DNA of 64,000 nt from Lingula anatina. Its lineage: Eukaryota > Brachiopoda > Lingulata > Lingulida > Lingulidae. Each line of letters starts with the position of its first letter. Position 1 is the stretch's first letter. Both the position numbers and the translations under genes were made by a program. Below the pieces are notes generated by a model. It saw nothing but the letters and a program-made list of their open reading frames with translations. It was not told where the DNA came from and searched no databases. Shown in pieces: positions 43,631 to 58,600 of this stretch. The DNA lies in NCBI RefSeq assembly GCF_001039355.2, contig NW_019775791.1, positions 124,001-188,000 on the forward strand, given 5' to 3'.

Positions 43631-46600
43631 ATGGCGTGGAAGCTGTCTCTACTATTTTTATTTCAATACTATGTCATTTGCGGTAGGTATATCATTTTTT
43701 GTGGTTTTTGTTGTCATAATTCGTCCAGATATTAAAAAGATATATATTAATAGTGACACATGACTCTTTTAAAAGTTTATTTTGCTAGAGGAGAAAATCA
43801 AAACTATGCGTAAATTTATTGACTGTTTTCAACCAAGTTGATATATAATGATGATAAGAATTGTTTATATTAGGCATTTCCGGGTTTGTAGATAGTTTTA
43901 AGTTTGAAGTTAAATGGCAAGCACAGACATAATTGCCAAAGGGTTACGTCACATCCCATAAATTATCTGTAGAGTCAATGAAATTGTAATCTATTGACAT
44001 TTCCTGCCGTTAATAGGTTCGCAAATGTTTCCTTTGTAAAAACTGCACATAAATGCTAAGCAACAGTGGTTGTTAAATTGAACGTGTGCATATCCTTAAA
44101 ACACCACAAGAATATAATTTGCGATCACAATCGCAAATAATGAAGTTAAAAGCAGTCTTATTAGAAGTCGGCTAAAAAGGTATTCACTTTTTTCTGTCCA
44201 GTAAGTAATAGATATTGTGATTGAAACTTTAATTTAAATCACTTTTATAAAGTTAGGAACGTAATCACTGTTTACAGATACATATAATTCCCAAAAATAT
44301 AATTACACCTTATTCGCAGATTTAATTCTTCTAAAACTCCTGTTCGACGAACTCTCAGAAAGACAATAAAGATCTAGTAGAAATTCTGAGGTATAGTGTT
44401 GTTCATCGCGTTTGTTTAACAATTAAAATTTGTGATTGTATGTGAGATAGTTAACAATTTGGTCAAACACATGGGCGCTTAAATCTTGGTCTGTTCAAAT
44501 TGGTTTCAGATTGGAGGAACATTTAAAGATGCATATGCCACAAAAGCCAACCAAATGCCAGCATATAGTTTCAAGTAGTATAACTAAGATAATTACCAAA
44601 AGGCATTAATTTTACTCGAAAAATGATACATGAAAGGATTTTTCTGCTAGCATTCTATGCTGTATATCAATGGGGCAGAAAAGTAGGTCACGAAAGTAGG
44701 TTAAATTTCCGACCAAAAATTTAAAGAAAGGAGCAGTCTAAAGCTCTTTTATGGCTGATCGAGTGAGTTATTCAGTTTATCCCTTGGCATGTCGAATTTA
44801 TTTGAGTCGTATAAGAAGCAAGTAGAAGTGGTTTATAGGCTATGCGTTACTGGAAATCCACACTCCAACGATGCTCGGTTCATATGTACCTTTAAATTTT
44901 TTATGAGGCAGCAAAATAATCAGATTTGGATATATGACCTTTCGAATGTTACAAAAAAAAAAAAAAAGGATAATAACAGGGAAACGTATTAATTTCGTAG
45001 GCTAAATATTTTTCTTATAAGAAACAAAGTACTCTTGTATATTTTTGTCAACATCAAAATATGGGAGCTAGTTGTAGTAACTAACTGTAGTTAAAGGATC
45101 ACTATTTTTATGTACAATGCCCTCTTTTTGCAACCGTTTTTTAAAAACTGTCCAGTGACGCACGTGTTGTTTTTTCTGCTAGCACCAGTTCCGGCAATCG
45201 ATTCTTCATCATCAGGACCTGGCATCCTTTCCAGTCAAAGCGAAATGCACACAGCGTCACTTTTCCCTTATGGTAACAATACCTGGCTATTGTCCGATAA
45301 TCACAACGGTGAAGAAGTCAGCGACGGATCTGCACTTACGGATTCATCTTCGATTGATTTAATGAGAGGCAGTTACCTAACTATTGAAATGGTGGTAGAT
45401 ATCACAAATGCAATACAATCGTCAAGAGTCAGCACAAATAACATCCAACAGGATACAAGTAAAGTTGCTTCACAACCACTTCCTTACTCAAAAGCCTCTT
45501 CGTCTTTCTTGGCAAATAATAGTTTCCTTTCCAATCCTTTGACAGTGAGTGAGACAGTATTAGTTTCACCACCCACTGATTTTACTTCTGATTTCCACAT
45601 AGAAACAAGCGCAATCGCTGCAGCCCAATCCTCATTCATCAGCAGCTTTCCAACATTTTCCATGGCAACCCAAGAAACAAATTTACTGATATCAAATACG
45701 GGTGTTAGTACAAATCATGGGCAAACAGCTTTAACTGCAAAAGAATCTTCACTTCTTTCATTCCTCAGCAGCTTTCCAACATTTTCCACGGCAACCCAAG
45801 AAACAAATTTACTGATATCAAATACGGGTGTCAGTACAAATCATGGGCAAACAGCTGTAACTATACACGACTCTATTCATTCAGATGGACCTTCGCTGCT
45901 ACCATTAACTAGCAATATTCCCGCAATTTCCACGGCGACCCAAGAAACAAATTTACTGACATCAAACACGGGTGTCAGTACACAACAAGAGCAAATTGCT
46001 GTAACTGTACATGACTCTATTTATTCAGACGGAGCCTTGCTTTTGTCAGTAAACAACAACTTTCAAGCAATTTCCACGGCGACTCAAGAAACTAATGTAT
46101 TGGTATCAACTGCAGATGTCAGTACACAACAAGCAATTGCTGTTACTGTACACGACTCTATTCATTCAGATGAACCTGTACTTCTGTCATTAAACAGCGA
46201 CTTTCAAACAATTTTCACAGCGACCCAAGAAACAAATGTACTGATGTCAAATACGGGCGTCAGTACACAACAAGAGCAAATTGTCAAAACTGCACACGGA
46301 TCTGTTCATTCAGAGGTACCTTCGTCTGTTTTGTTTAACAGCAGCTTTCCAGCAATCTTCACGTCGACTGCAGACACACAAGGATCATTATTAACAGCAG
46401 ATCAGACTATCTTTATTCAATCGGAAACAAGTATAGCTCCTTCATTTCAGTCAACGACCTTCCTGTTTTCTGCTACTCCCGAACCACGTACAAACATAGC
46501 TGTTGATAATTCAACAAATATTGAGGATAACGTAACCTCTGTCACCATGTTTCCATCGACCCAGGATACGACTGTAACGAATTCAGACGTGGAAATAAGA

Positions 46601-49600
46601 AGTCGAATAACATATGAAGGTAATATTGGTACATAATTTTACATTATGACAGGCCTTGTTCCAAATACTTGAAATTACGTGAAGCTTCGTAACTGCTTTG
46701 AATACCAGCGCAAAGCGTACATATAGATAAATGTATGAGATTCTCTTCTTTGATAAAATTTTCTTGATTAAATTTACTGCCAATTATCTTAGCCTGCAAA
46801 GGTATCAGTTGTTTATCGCCATATATACATATATTTATTTTCTGAACTTTAGAGTGTTAAGCATGCCCCTAAGTTCTCCCGCCTCACCAAGACAACGCTG
46901 TCCTTCTCTTCCACGTTAACATTGATAACACTTACACTAAGTTGGTGTAAACACAACATATTTGGAAAGGCATTTTAATTAAAGTACAGCAATAAATTCC
47001 CATTTTTCAGATTTTTGCACTGTCCCATCTCTGACAAACGCATACCTAAACGAGGGATTGCTTCTTTTAAGCAGTGCCATGGACTCGAGCAGTGCAGGGA
47101 ATCTTGCACCATTAAATACTTCATCGACTAATGTGCTATCAGTTTCTACGACGAGTAGCAGCGACCTCGCCCAGATTTCTTCCATCACGCCAACACTGTA
47201 CTTCAATGCCACTACACATGAGCCAGAGACATTTGATGGGGCACCATCCGCGATTTCAACAATTTCCGGCATGCCAGAGGCAGCTAATATTTCATCATAT
47301 AGTGATCAACCACTGGAATCACAATTCACTTTTGAGAGCAATGTTTATTCTTCATTCATCCAATCTTCGATTTCTACGACGATTCTCGGCCTTACTGAGC
47401 TTACTTCCCCACTCAGTGAAACTCTGTTGCCACTTTCAATCGATTGGATTTCAAGCGAAACCACAGATGATACGATGTCACTCAATACGGCCGTTATACC
47501 CTTTTCTATCAATTTTACTGAAAGCCGTGCAGTTCTTGAAACTGTGTCGGCCAATGGGAGTTTATTCCGATTTTCTACTGCAACAAGCTCAAGTGATTCA
47601 ACTTTAGGTATTATATCACCAAGTGGCATCACTTCATTTTTTTCTTCCGAAACAAAGTACAGTGACAGTGCACTAGAAACTATTCTAGTCAATGAAACTG
47701 GATCAACCACTCCAAATGTAAGTGCAAGTTACTTCACTTTGACACTAAATGACACTGTTGTTTCTTCTGTTCCCGACTCAATTGCAATCGAAAATGAGAC
47801 GGTACATTCCTCATCGTATGTCAATTCAGGCTCTCTTGATGTAGGAGCAGATTCTGTCAGACGGACACTTGACCGAACCGACCTTTTAGGAGAAAACACT
47901 TTAGAGACTGGTCTGAGTGGTTTGGAGGTTTCCACACATAGCCAGCTCCAAGAGAGCTCCTTTCAAAACATGTTATTTACACTGGAACCTTCTACAACAG
48001 ACATAATCATTTCCGAAAGTGGAAACAGTACATTGGGGACTAATCACTATTCTACCTTGCAAATGTCAATGTATACCAGCAATATAACTATTGGAACTAT
48101 ATTCTCTGACAATACTGGAACCGCTTTTAATGATATGGGAAACGCAAATGGCGTTACTAATTTTCACAACACAATTAGTTCAACTGATATTTTGTTTGAT
48201 GGTAATGCCACTCCAAATACTTTAATGGCGACTGGTAAGTACGAAGCGCCACTGAAGGGATATAATTCCTAAAAATAATATGTAGTAGGCTTACCCTATA
48301 AAGAAATCTAGACCAGAACTGTTTTACGTGCAAACTACACGCCTTTGTCAAATATTATTTATTCTCAGTTCTTAAGTGTATTATACAGGTTGTCTCGAAG
48401 GTAGACTTTAAAGTTTTTTAACAATTATTTTAGAAGATTTGTGGAATTCCTACTGTAGAAATAATTACGAGCGCAGTGTAAATCGAAAAACTGAATGGAT
48501 ATTATTGAAAGTCTAACGGGACTCCAAACATTCGATCTGGTTATATTTTGCAGATTGGAGTATATTTAGCATTGGTATGTCTCTCACGTACCAATGTTCC
48601 AATGGCTATACTATGACTGGCGGGGAAAGCAGCAGAGTTTTGGGATGTTCGGGAGTCGGGTCTAATTATGCCGTGTGGGACGGTGACTTTAGTCCATGTT
48701 TAAGTACGTATGTCTTGGCTTTCTAAATAACTATATGCTTGTAGCATCATTCTTTGCGCATTTTACACTGTCAGGTTTGTTTAGCCTCTTAACTGATTAG
48801 CCATTCCTAGCAGCTGCTAGCATTTTTGTCTGTCAATGAATTGTTGGGAAACTTACTACTAAAGCACAAAGATTGAAGTGTGGTAAGTTTGTCTAAATAA
48901 CGAATAAGGAATATGCGCGCCACAGATGGCTCAAATGTTTTACTATATTTGTTGTGCAATGTTAACAGGCGAGTGTTTCTACTTATCAGATTTAGGAATG
49001 CATCTATATCAGGCATACCTTCATAGAGAATGATGAAAGTGTATTCAAGACTAAAGCAAATTTAGGATAAAGTAATTTTTTCTTCAAGCAACTGTTTAAT
49101 ATTGAAATTGCTTACCTCCAACATTTCGATATCTGTCGGGTTACTTTCTTCAGAAATGAGGCTATCCAGGTAACAAAGCAAATTGAATGATACAAAGTTT
49201 ACTAAATATAATTTCATAAATACGGAATTGAGAAAGGTGTCTACACTTTGGCCTGTTCTTGGCATGAAATCACATAGAGATTGAGGCTTCCATACCAACG
49301 TTCCCTATGCAAGGTACAGATTACCTCGAAACTGTAAATAAATGATGTATTACTCAATTGCTGCGCACCCTGAGTTACAGAGGCCACTGCAAAAAAAAAA
49401 AAAAAAAAAAAAATCACCTCTATATTATCCATTAACTGGGCACGACAAAGGCATGCTGATAATTATATTATTTAGGAGTGAGTTTCCAGTTACTTCTGAA
49501 AGGCAGGCTTTGTATTTTTCGCTAGGGAACGTTAACTGCACTTCGGAATATCGTCCTTACATGAGAATGACCCCTGACTCGGGAGTTGTGTCCGTCGGTA

Positions 49601-52600
49601 ACACGGTGGATTACACGTGCGACCCGCCGTATGTCCTAGACAATGGGGATATCACTGGCACTAATGAATGTACTATGTACAATGAAACGCATGGGACTTG
49701 GAACACGACACAGCCAAGTTGCGAAAGTAAGTTTTTGTATTGTATGGGATTTATATAATGCATCCTTGAGTGGATACGTTGGGGATATAAACCATGCATT
49801 TGTATACATGTATTTCGTCTCATCCATTTAAGACTTTCTTAGAAATTTTCTGACCCCATCAGAAATATGAGTCCTATAGCACACTTGAAATAATTAAAAT
49901 ATCCTGTTTGTGTCATCTCTAGTTTTTTTTTAGCTTGATGCTTATTTAACGAGAGATTTTTTTTGTTCATTTATCAGAACTGCTAACCAACTTCGTTTTC
50001 TTCATTTTTGTCTTTCTTTCCCACAACGATTTGGTAGTTTATTCATTCGATCACTTACTGATTTTTCATTAATGAGTATTCTTTTAATTAATTAATTAAT
50101 TCATTCATTCATTCGTTAACGTATCGGTTTCTAATTTTAGTTGCTGAATGCCCGGTAATAGATCATGGACGATCAAATCGTAATACCACAAACACTTCCC
50201 TTGGAACGACTGTAAAAATAACATGCAAGAAGGGATACGTATTCAGTAACTACCTCGAAGAGGTTATTATTCGCTGCGAATTTATAAATGGTACAGGAGC
50301 AGTATGGAGTGAAGCTCTGCCTAGGTGCAGGGAAAGTAAGGACAATTAAGAGATTGTCATTTATTTTAGTATATTAATGTTACAGATTCGTTGCGTTGCA
50401 CTTTATTGTCACTTTCGAAAAACGATCAGGGAGGAATTTAGTTGATCTCTTGGAAGTAACTTTTAGCTGATGATACACTACGTTTTGCAGTGTTTGAATT
50501 ATAATTATAAAAGCGTAGGAATATGTCGCGCCCACTTTGCAATGGTTTGCAGATTCAATAATTTTAATTATTAAAATTATGAATAATACAGATATTTATT
50601 ATCATTCAGATGTGACGTACGGTCTGGATCCGGGTCCTTCACACGGCCGCCTACTGGTTTACCTAGATAACAGTTGGGGAGCCGTGAGTAGAATGTATTT
50701 GAATAGTGATAAACATTTACGGTCCAAAATCGCAAGCGCCACCTGTCGCTCGCTCGGCTTCATCGGCGGAGAGTACTACAGCGGGTACAATGATATCTCT
50801 GTAGGCTCACCGCCGTCTTTTTGTTGGCTGACAAACCCGATTTGTGAAGGAGACGAGGTCACGTTTGAAGACTGCAGAAACTGGGGATTTACAAATAGAC
50901 AATGTGATGTCTCACATCACCTATATGTGACGTGCTTTGATAGGTCACGGGGTAGGTAACCTTTAATAATAGATTAGCCTTTCCAGTCTTTATTTTAAGA
51001 AGGTATTTTCACTTGAAATAATACGAAAAAAAGTTATTTCATTTAGTATTCAGTAATGGCTGGTGTTTGAGAGAGAAAAATACAAATGTAAGCATGTGGT
51101 TAAACTTATGCCGTTATTAACACAACCGGCCCCCCCCCCCCCCCCCTTGGCCACGGGCCTGTGTAGTCTGTAGCCAGCATATTAATCTTATCTGTAAAAA
51201 GTGGTCCTTTTGTTTCCCTTTGAGCCGACCCATATCAAACGGGCGGTTCTTTCGAAACCTCCGACCCCCCCCCCCCCCCTTGGCCACGGGCCTGTGTGGT
51301 TGACCTATTTCAAAGATTCAGTGGTAAATGCTATATATTCAATTGTTTTACGTTAGTCATGCTCTCACTTATTCTCAGTAAAATTGCCAATGAAGTATTA
51401 AGCGTAACAAGGTTTACGGCATGTTTCAGTGATGATAAGCTACGGTAGCTACGGCTATGTACACGCCGTGTCGTCCACATGGGAATGGCAAACAGTTTGT
51501 GACAGCACCTGGACAGATGCAGAAGCCGGGGTTCTCTGTCGCCAGAAAGGTTTTTCCGCCGGTGAAGCTTACTGTTGTTCTGCCCTTGGCTACCACGGAG
51601 ATAGCATCTCACGTTGGCTACATTCGGATGAAGACATGGCATTTCAGTGTGGGGGCAACGAAACGAACCTCGCCAACTGTAATGTTACAATCGGAAACAC
51701 TTGCCGTTATTCCTTCGATACGGCGGGAGTTCTGTGCTACGATAACAACACCATCGTAAACAATGCAATCGCAGGTTACTACACTTTTCATCAATGCGAA
51801 TATGTTCTATTTTATTAAGGGTTGCATTCCTGGTTTGTTCCACGAATCCCACAAATTTCGCAATGCCAAAACACTTTTTTATTTATTTTCCCCAGACGTT
51901 ATTTATTTGAAACACTTACAGCTTCTTCCTTAACTGTAAGCCGATTCACTACTAGATTAACATTTTTATCTGGCGGCATATAAGAACATAGGTGAAAATG
52001 ATTATGCACAGAAAACCTTCTATAAACCGTTTATTTTTAAAAAACATTATGAATTCAAGAAACACTGTTCTCTTATATTTTTATAAGACCAATGACAGAC
52101 AATTCCTTTATTTTTAACTGCAGGCCACCTCACAATAGAGTTAATGAATGATTACGGTTTTGATGGAGCAGGAGATATCATATTCGACTACGGCGGAATA
52201 GCCGGCACAGTCTGCGATACAGATTGGACGATAGAGGACGCCACAGTGGCTTGCAAAATGAAAGGCAAGTTGCAATAACATTCCTTACCTTGCACCTTTG
52301 ATTAAAGGTACTGTATACGGGTTACGCTGGGCAGATCTAGTTTTCCCCGAGAAAAGTACTTTTTGTGCTCACGAATCAGTGCCCGACCCATCTGCACTTG
52401 GATACGATGTTTGGTACCATATCTAACTGAATAACGTAGTTCTAAATGAGCTATTTAGAGAGACATAAAAAAATAATGGAAAAAAAACACGACATCAGTG
52501 CTTTTAAATGAGACGTTGTTTCGTTTTAAAGATCTGGCTTGGGAAAGAGGAGACGCCTTGCAAGTTCTGTCTGTGACCAAGAGTCATTCAAAGTTTTTCT

Positions 52601-55600
52601 ATGTTAATTTGACAACGATCTTTAATGCGGAAGACTATAAAACACTGTCCTGACAACATACAAATGAGCATATTGCTATTATTTCATCATTTCCTGTGCG
52701 TTCATACTAGCTAAAACAACTTTTTTTCTCTTCGTTCAGGCTACATTGGAGGAGGCATTCCGATATGTTATTCTGGGTTTGAAAACATTTTGCCTGATTT
52801 TGGCTTGACTGAGGTAAACTGTACAGGGAATGAGCTAACACTATTGGAATGCTCTGGTCTGAAATGGACTGGTAGAGGATCTACGTACCGAACATGTTCG
52901 TCGTCTGAAATCGCAGGAGTTGTCTGTTACAACAGCACAAATGCAACTAGTCACGGTAAATTTATCTGTTTGTGCATAAATTTATTTAATCTGGTTTTAT
53001 CAGTCTCACAAATGTCAAAATGTTGAAAAAGTTAAGACGATTGATTTTTACTAAAAGAACTTTGTGAAGCATATGCATAACTTTCTCTTTTAAGAGAGAA
53101 TTTATGTGATTACGAGAGTTATTGACCGTGGAAAGGCTCTTGCAGTCGTCATTGAATATAAACGGAGCTGCATGTATGTATATTAACATTTCAGGGGCTG
53201 AATACAGATTACAAACAATGGAGTGGATAGATGGCGCACATTCTGAAGTATTTGGAGGGTCAGACGGCGTGGTTCAGGTCAAATACCATGGTGTATGGGG
53301 CACCGTAGGCAGAACAGGGTGGTCAGACGCAGCAGCAGCCGTGGTGTGCTCACGCCTCGGCTACAGAACCGGTATTGGGTTCCCAAGACCTGTGTACAGA
53401 AGCTGGAAATCTTGGGATCCATCGTTAGTACAGTGGTACGAAGGGGTGCAGTGTGACGGAAATGAGACCTCTCTCGAGGCATGCGCACACTCGGGTACCT
53501 GTCATTATGCAAATCATTTGTGGGACGTGTCAGTCAGTTGCTTCGATACTTGGGAAGGTGAGTTAGTTTTAATGGAAGTTTATTTGCATCGCTTCTGACC
53601 ATTTTCTACGATTTAGCATGTATGTGATATGAAAAATGGAAAATCTTTGGATATATAACACATTACTGACAAAGTACTAAATTACATATGACCATATAAT
53701 CATATAGGCCTATATACAATTTATTTTATACTTATTATTTTATAGGTCTTACCGTAAGATTCGCGGCAGTGTTCTCTTTCTTTTCGAATATTTTGGGGAC
53801 TTTAGTAGTAGAGCACCAGGGCTCGAATGGATTCGTATGCACGGATGGGTTTGACGATACGGAGGCCAGTATAATTTGCAGAGCTAATGGATATAAATCG
53901 GGAAGATCTGTTTATCATCATTCTCTCATAGATTACTTTCGAGGCCCAGCGTGGATATCCCAGCTTAACTGCAGCGGCAGCGAGGGCTCTCTAACAGACT
54001 GCCCGTATGTTGTCAATGATGAGAACTGTTACTCGGGTTCTTGGTTGAGAAGAGCGGCTGTTTTGTGCTTAGAGACAATAGGTTTGTAGTGGTAACTGTA
54101 GCGTACTGGTATTGATAATTCAAAAGAGAAACTAAAGTAAACTTGATTTAGGTATATGTATGCTTCCCTGGGACTTATTAGGTAATCACTTACATATCTG
54201 GTAAAATAAGGTTTATTTTACACAGTGTTATTCAATGAATTAACTACTGATTTTCATACCATATTCGTTTCGCCATATTTTGCTGTATAAAAATTGAGAA
54301 AGATGGTGTTAAGCCTCTCTTACAACCCATCGTGCGTGCTTAGAGATCGTGCGTCCTCGGAGTTCTTGTCAGGCGTAGCGTTGTCGCAGGATGAAAATTA
54401 AATCGCAGCGGACGTAGGTAGTAAGTACTTTATAATTAGGTGTGTCGTGCTCTAAACGTGGGGCTGCAAGTGGTCTGTACGCCTTTTTGGAAGTAGGAAG
54501 AAGTAAGGAGCACGTACAATCTGTACTTGTGTCGCACACAGTGAGTAAAATAATCGTACGTGTATTGCAAGTGAAGCGTACGTTTTCAGAAATCGTACTT
54601 AAGAAATAAGAGAAACGTAATGAATACGGAAGTGTTAAGCACGACACTCGTGCGTCAAATTGGTGGAACGCACGGATAATCAAAATAATATAAAAGGGAG
54701 CACCGAGTCTCTTCATCATTCACTGTTTTGGCTTCTAAAATGGCACTTCCAAGAAGGATGCGCCATCGACTTCTACATCTGCTAATGCTAAAAAAAAAGT
54801 ACGTTCCACGTGCGTGTATCTTACTACTTGGCAATTTTTTTGCACGCAAACCGCTCGTAGAAGCACGCACGACCGGTTGTAAGAGTAGCTTTAGATCTTG
54901 TGTCCGTGCAGTACAATTTGTATCTGACTTTTCAGATCCGCAAGAGAGCATCCACTATCGACTGGAAGAAGGCACCATGTTTAGCGGCAAAGTTATGGTC
55001 GGCGTGAACGGCCTTTGGAAACCGGTATCAGAGAGAGATTTTGCGACAACAGAGAGCACAGTATTTTGTAGACAAATGGGCTTTGATTACGGTGTTAGAT
55101 ATACCTACGGCGACGCAGGGTGTATAGATTCCAATTCACGTTGGGACATGTGGTTAACCGTAGGTGTAACGTTGTTTTTTTATAACTGCCTCCACATAAA
55201 TAAATAAATAAATAAATAAATAAAAAAATAAGTAAAGAAAAGAAAAGAAAATAGCAGGACCCAACATTTAAAATACTTGCATACAAATTGATCCGCTGTT
55301 TGGACAGTTTTAATGTACATTTTTTTTTCGGGGGGGGGGGGGGGGCGAGGTAGCAACTTCAAAAACTTTCTTTTTTAATTTCAAAAGTAAACAGTTTTTA
55401 TTCAGAAAAAATGCGTGTAATTTTACACTAACAATTTATACCCTACTTTGTTAGATTCATAACTCCTTTCAGGTCGATGAATGCAATCCAGATTATCATA
55501 CCACTCTAGAAGAGTGCACGATAGAGGGAAGATACTGGCAAGGGTCTATACGATGTCGCCCCCCACGAGTCCTGTGCTACTTCGAAGCTGGCGACGGTAC

Positions 55601-58600
55601 GTTTATACACATATATAGTTATTTATAATACTACAGGAACAGAGAGACATTTTTGCTCTGTTTAATAATTGCTTGAAAACTTTTGTGGCAAAGAGAGCCA
55701 CCGGGATACTCGACACAGGGAAAGTAAGGATAATTATGCGGTAAGGCTAATAAATTATGATAACGTAATGAAAATTAACTGAAAAGAAAGATATAATTAT
55801 TAAAGATGGGTGTGCAAATGCGCCACAAAAAGACTGGTTTCCATTGTAAACCGCTGCGGAAAAGAGTCGCACCAACGATTGAGCAACGCTGATGCCTTTC
55901 CTGGTTTCTGAAATATGAAAGACGAGAGTTTTCACTCTCTTCCCTGTTTTGCAGATATAAAGGTTAAATATAAAATTACCTAATTTCAGCAATGTTTATC
56001 TTTTTTCAATTTGAGATAAAGGGATAATAAGTTGATAGTAACTAACTAAGCTTGCATGAAATTTCTTGAGTGCGAGCGGGTTTTGTAAATATTTTTTAAT
56101 TGAAGCGTAAAAACCAAGCGCGAAAACGAGGATTACCCCTGTTTCAACACTATATCTACGGATTTACCACCGTCCTCCGCTCACCCTACCCGGTCCTACA
56201 CTTTTCCCCACAAACCACCGGTAAATACCACAACACTACCGATGTATTTTGTCTTTCCCCACATACGTTTTCCTGACCTCGCTATGGATGAGCCACGGTG
56301 TCTGTTCATCGTAGCCCTTTAATATTGCTATGTACAGAGTGACAAGAGTACACACGTGTCACTAATAAGTGATCAGATTATCCACTTGTTACTTTGATAT
56401 ATTTACGTCTTACCATGCATGTAATATATTTCTTTATTTTAAAGTGTGCACGGGTGGTGCATCTCACCCTGATGTGATAGAACACAAGTGGGGCCAAATT
56501 CGAAGTCCGCGGAGACCCGCAGTAACCAATTCTGATTACGATGTGCAATGCTGGTGGCTGCTACAAGTTCCACGTCAGTATGTTTTGAATGTGGAAATCT
56601 TTGTCAAGGTAGGGATGTAGTTTATTTATATTTTGTAACAGTTACTAAGTGTTCGCATGGCGTCTAACAGGTTTGCTCTCACACTTTATTAAAACGTTCA
56701 TCCCGTGGAAATTCACGTATTGCAAAACAAGTCAGTTTTACTGAGAAGAAATTGAATAATATAGAAACAAATGCTCAAGGGGTTAGTACCTGAGCAGTTG
56801 CAGCTAATAATGATGAACAACCCCCCCCCACACACACACACACAAAGACACACACATTCAACAATGAGTGTTGAGCGCATTATAACAGATTATTCACTGT
56901 TTTAGATGGACGCTACCAACCTGACTCTGTACGACGGCTCCAGTGTCAACTCCAATGTATTATTGTTCCTGTCTGGCAGTGGAGAAAGTGAGCAAACACT
57001 GCAAGCGACTGGACATCAGCTACTTATTCACTACGACCAGGCTTCCTACACGGACTACTTTATATTGGGATATGAAGCTGGTAAGATCAATGAAATACTT
57101 GGGAGTTTTACTTCTATAAAGTCACAGTTTGTAAATCTTGACCCTTCTGCATAAAGATTTCCCAGTCTTAAATGAATGTATCTGAGAAATATTGAAGGAA
57201 AAAGAATGGTCCTTTTGAATGGTATTTGTTTGTCAGTGTGATTGCGTTTTTTTCTGTACTTGTCATTGTTACATTCCTTTCAGTTTGTAATAGCATTCTC
57301 GGAGTGCCCGCATGGCGTAATACAGACAACGTCACGTCCTTGTATGGTAAGAACGTCACCTTGTTATTCACCGGAAGTGATTGGAATGCAACCTGTGAAA
57401 ATTTTTCATCCGAGTGCCTCAGTGGTATACAAGCCTGCCAACTGTCATGTGACGCGAATACGTACTGCTGGACATTATACTATGACATACATAATGGCAG
57501 CTGCTACATTGGGGTTCGCTCATACCAATACGGCAAGACAGTAGATCTCACAGATGTTCACCTTTTGCAATATGAAATTGATTGTACAGGTAAGAAACTG
57601 AAAAAGCACGATGAAAATATAGATGAGGCAGTCTTCGATAATGCTTCTAATTAAATATAAAACGTAAATGCCATTCACTTTTAGGCTGTGTCAAGACTTT
57701 TGTAACGAATATTGAATATTAGGTTACCATTGCGTGGATCCTAGTTTGTATCATACTTAATATTTCAGTCAATGGTTCGTGGTCTGCCTGGTCGTCATGG
57801 TCACATATGCCAGTCACGTGCGGGTCAGGGGTCATCAGCAGGACTAGAACATGCACAGATCCAAGTCCACATTTCGGAGGATCAGACTGCGAAGGCAATT
57901 CCACAGAGGAGACTTTGGCTTACTCACAAAATTGCCCAGTCCCATGCTCTGCGCCAAATAGCACGAACGATTCTTTTCTTATCCCAATTTCAAATAGATC
58001 ATATTATCTTTGGAATGAGCAACTTGATGTTTTCTGTGTGCCTGGGTATTCATCTTTGAGTGGCCAAACCGAATACACCATTACGTGTGGATACAACGGT
58101 ACCTGGGACATGGAAAATGTAACATGTGTTTTAAAAAGTAGTATAATTGACTCAGAAACGGTTAACTACAACCATTCTGAGACGAGCATGGTAGTAACGT
58201 CGGTGTCACTGACTGGAATGGAATATAATGATAGTGCAGCAACTATCTCGTATTCTTCTTTGGTAGACTCGGTGCTGTTTAATGTGTCACAGGAGTATTC
58301 TCAATCAGCGGAGCAAACCCTGTTATTCCCATCAGCGTCGGTCTTAATCCCAAGCAATGAAAATAATGCAACAGACTTATCTGAAGGGATATCGACTATA
58401 TCTTTTGATGGCACGTCCCCTCCATCCAGTGACTTAGAGACAGACTTCATTTCAACGTCGATTGATTCTATTTTTATTTCAAATTTATCCACATCTTTGG
58501 ATACGCTTCAACCCGAAGAAGTGTCTGACATGGCGAGTACATATGTACAGAGCAGTCAGTCTAATAACTCCAATGTGAGTGAGGCATTCCAGTCAACTCG

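Noticed and set aside
47345-47935. Antisense open frames in mucin exon 2, and similar ones at 60146-61108
   Set aside because: Ser/Thr codons read backwards leave few stops; the plus frame has splice sites, sequons and phase continuity.
54728-54935. In-frame Met-starting extension upstream of SRCR6 that might be an independent gene start
   Set aside because: The upstream part lies in the Harbinger-like MITE; a proper CAG acceptor at 54935 gives the phase expected from exon 12.
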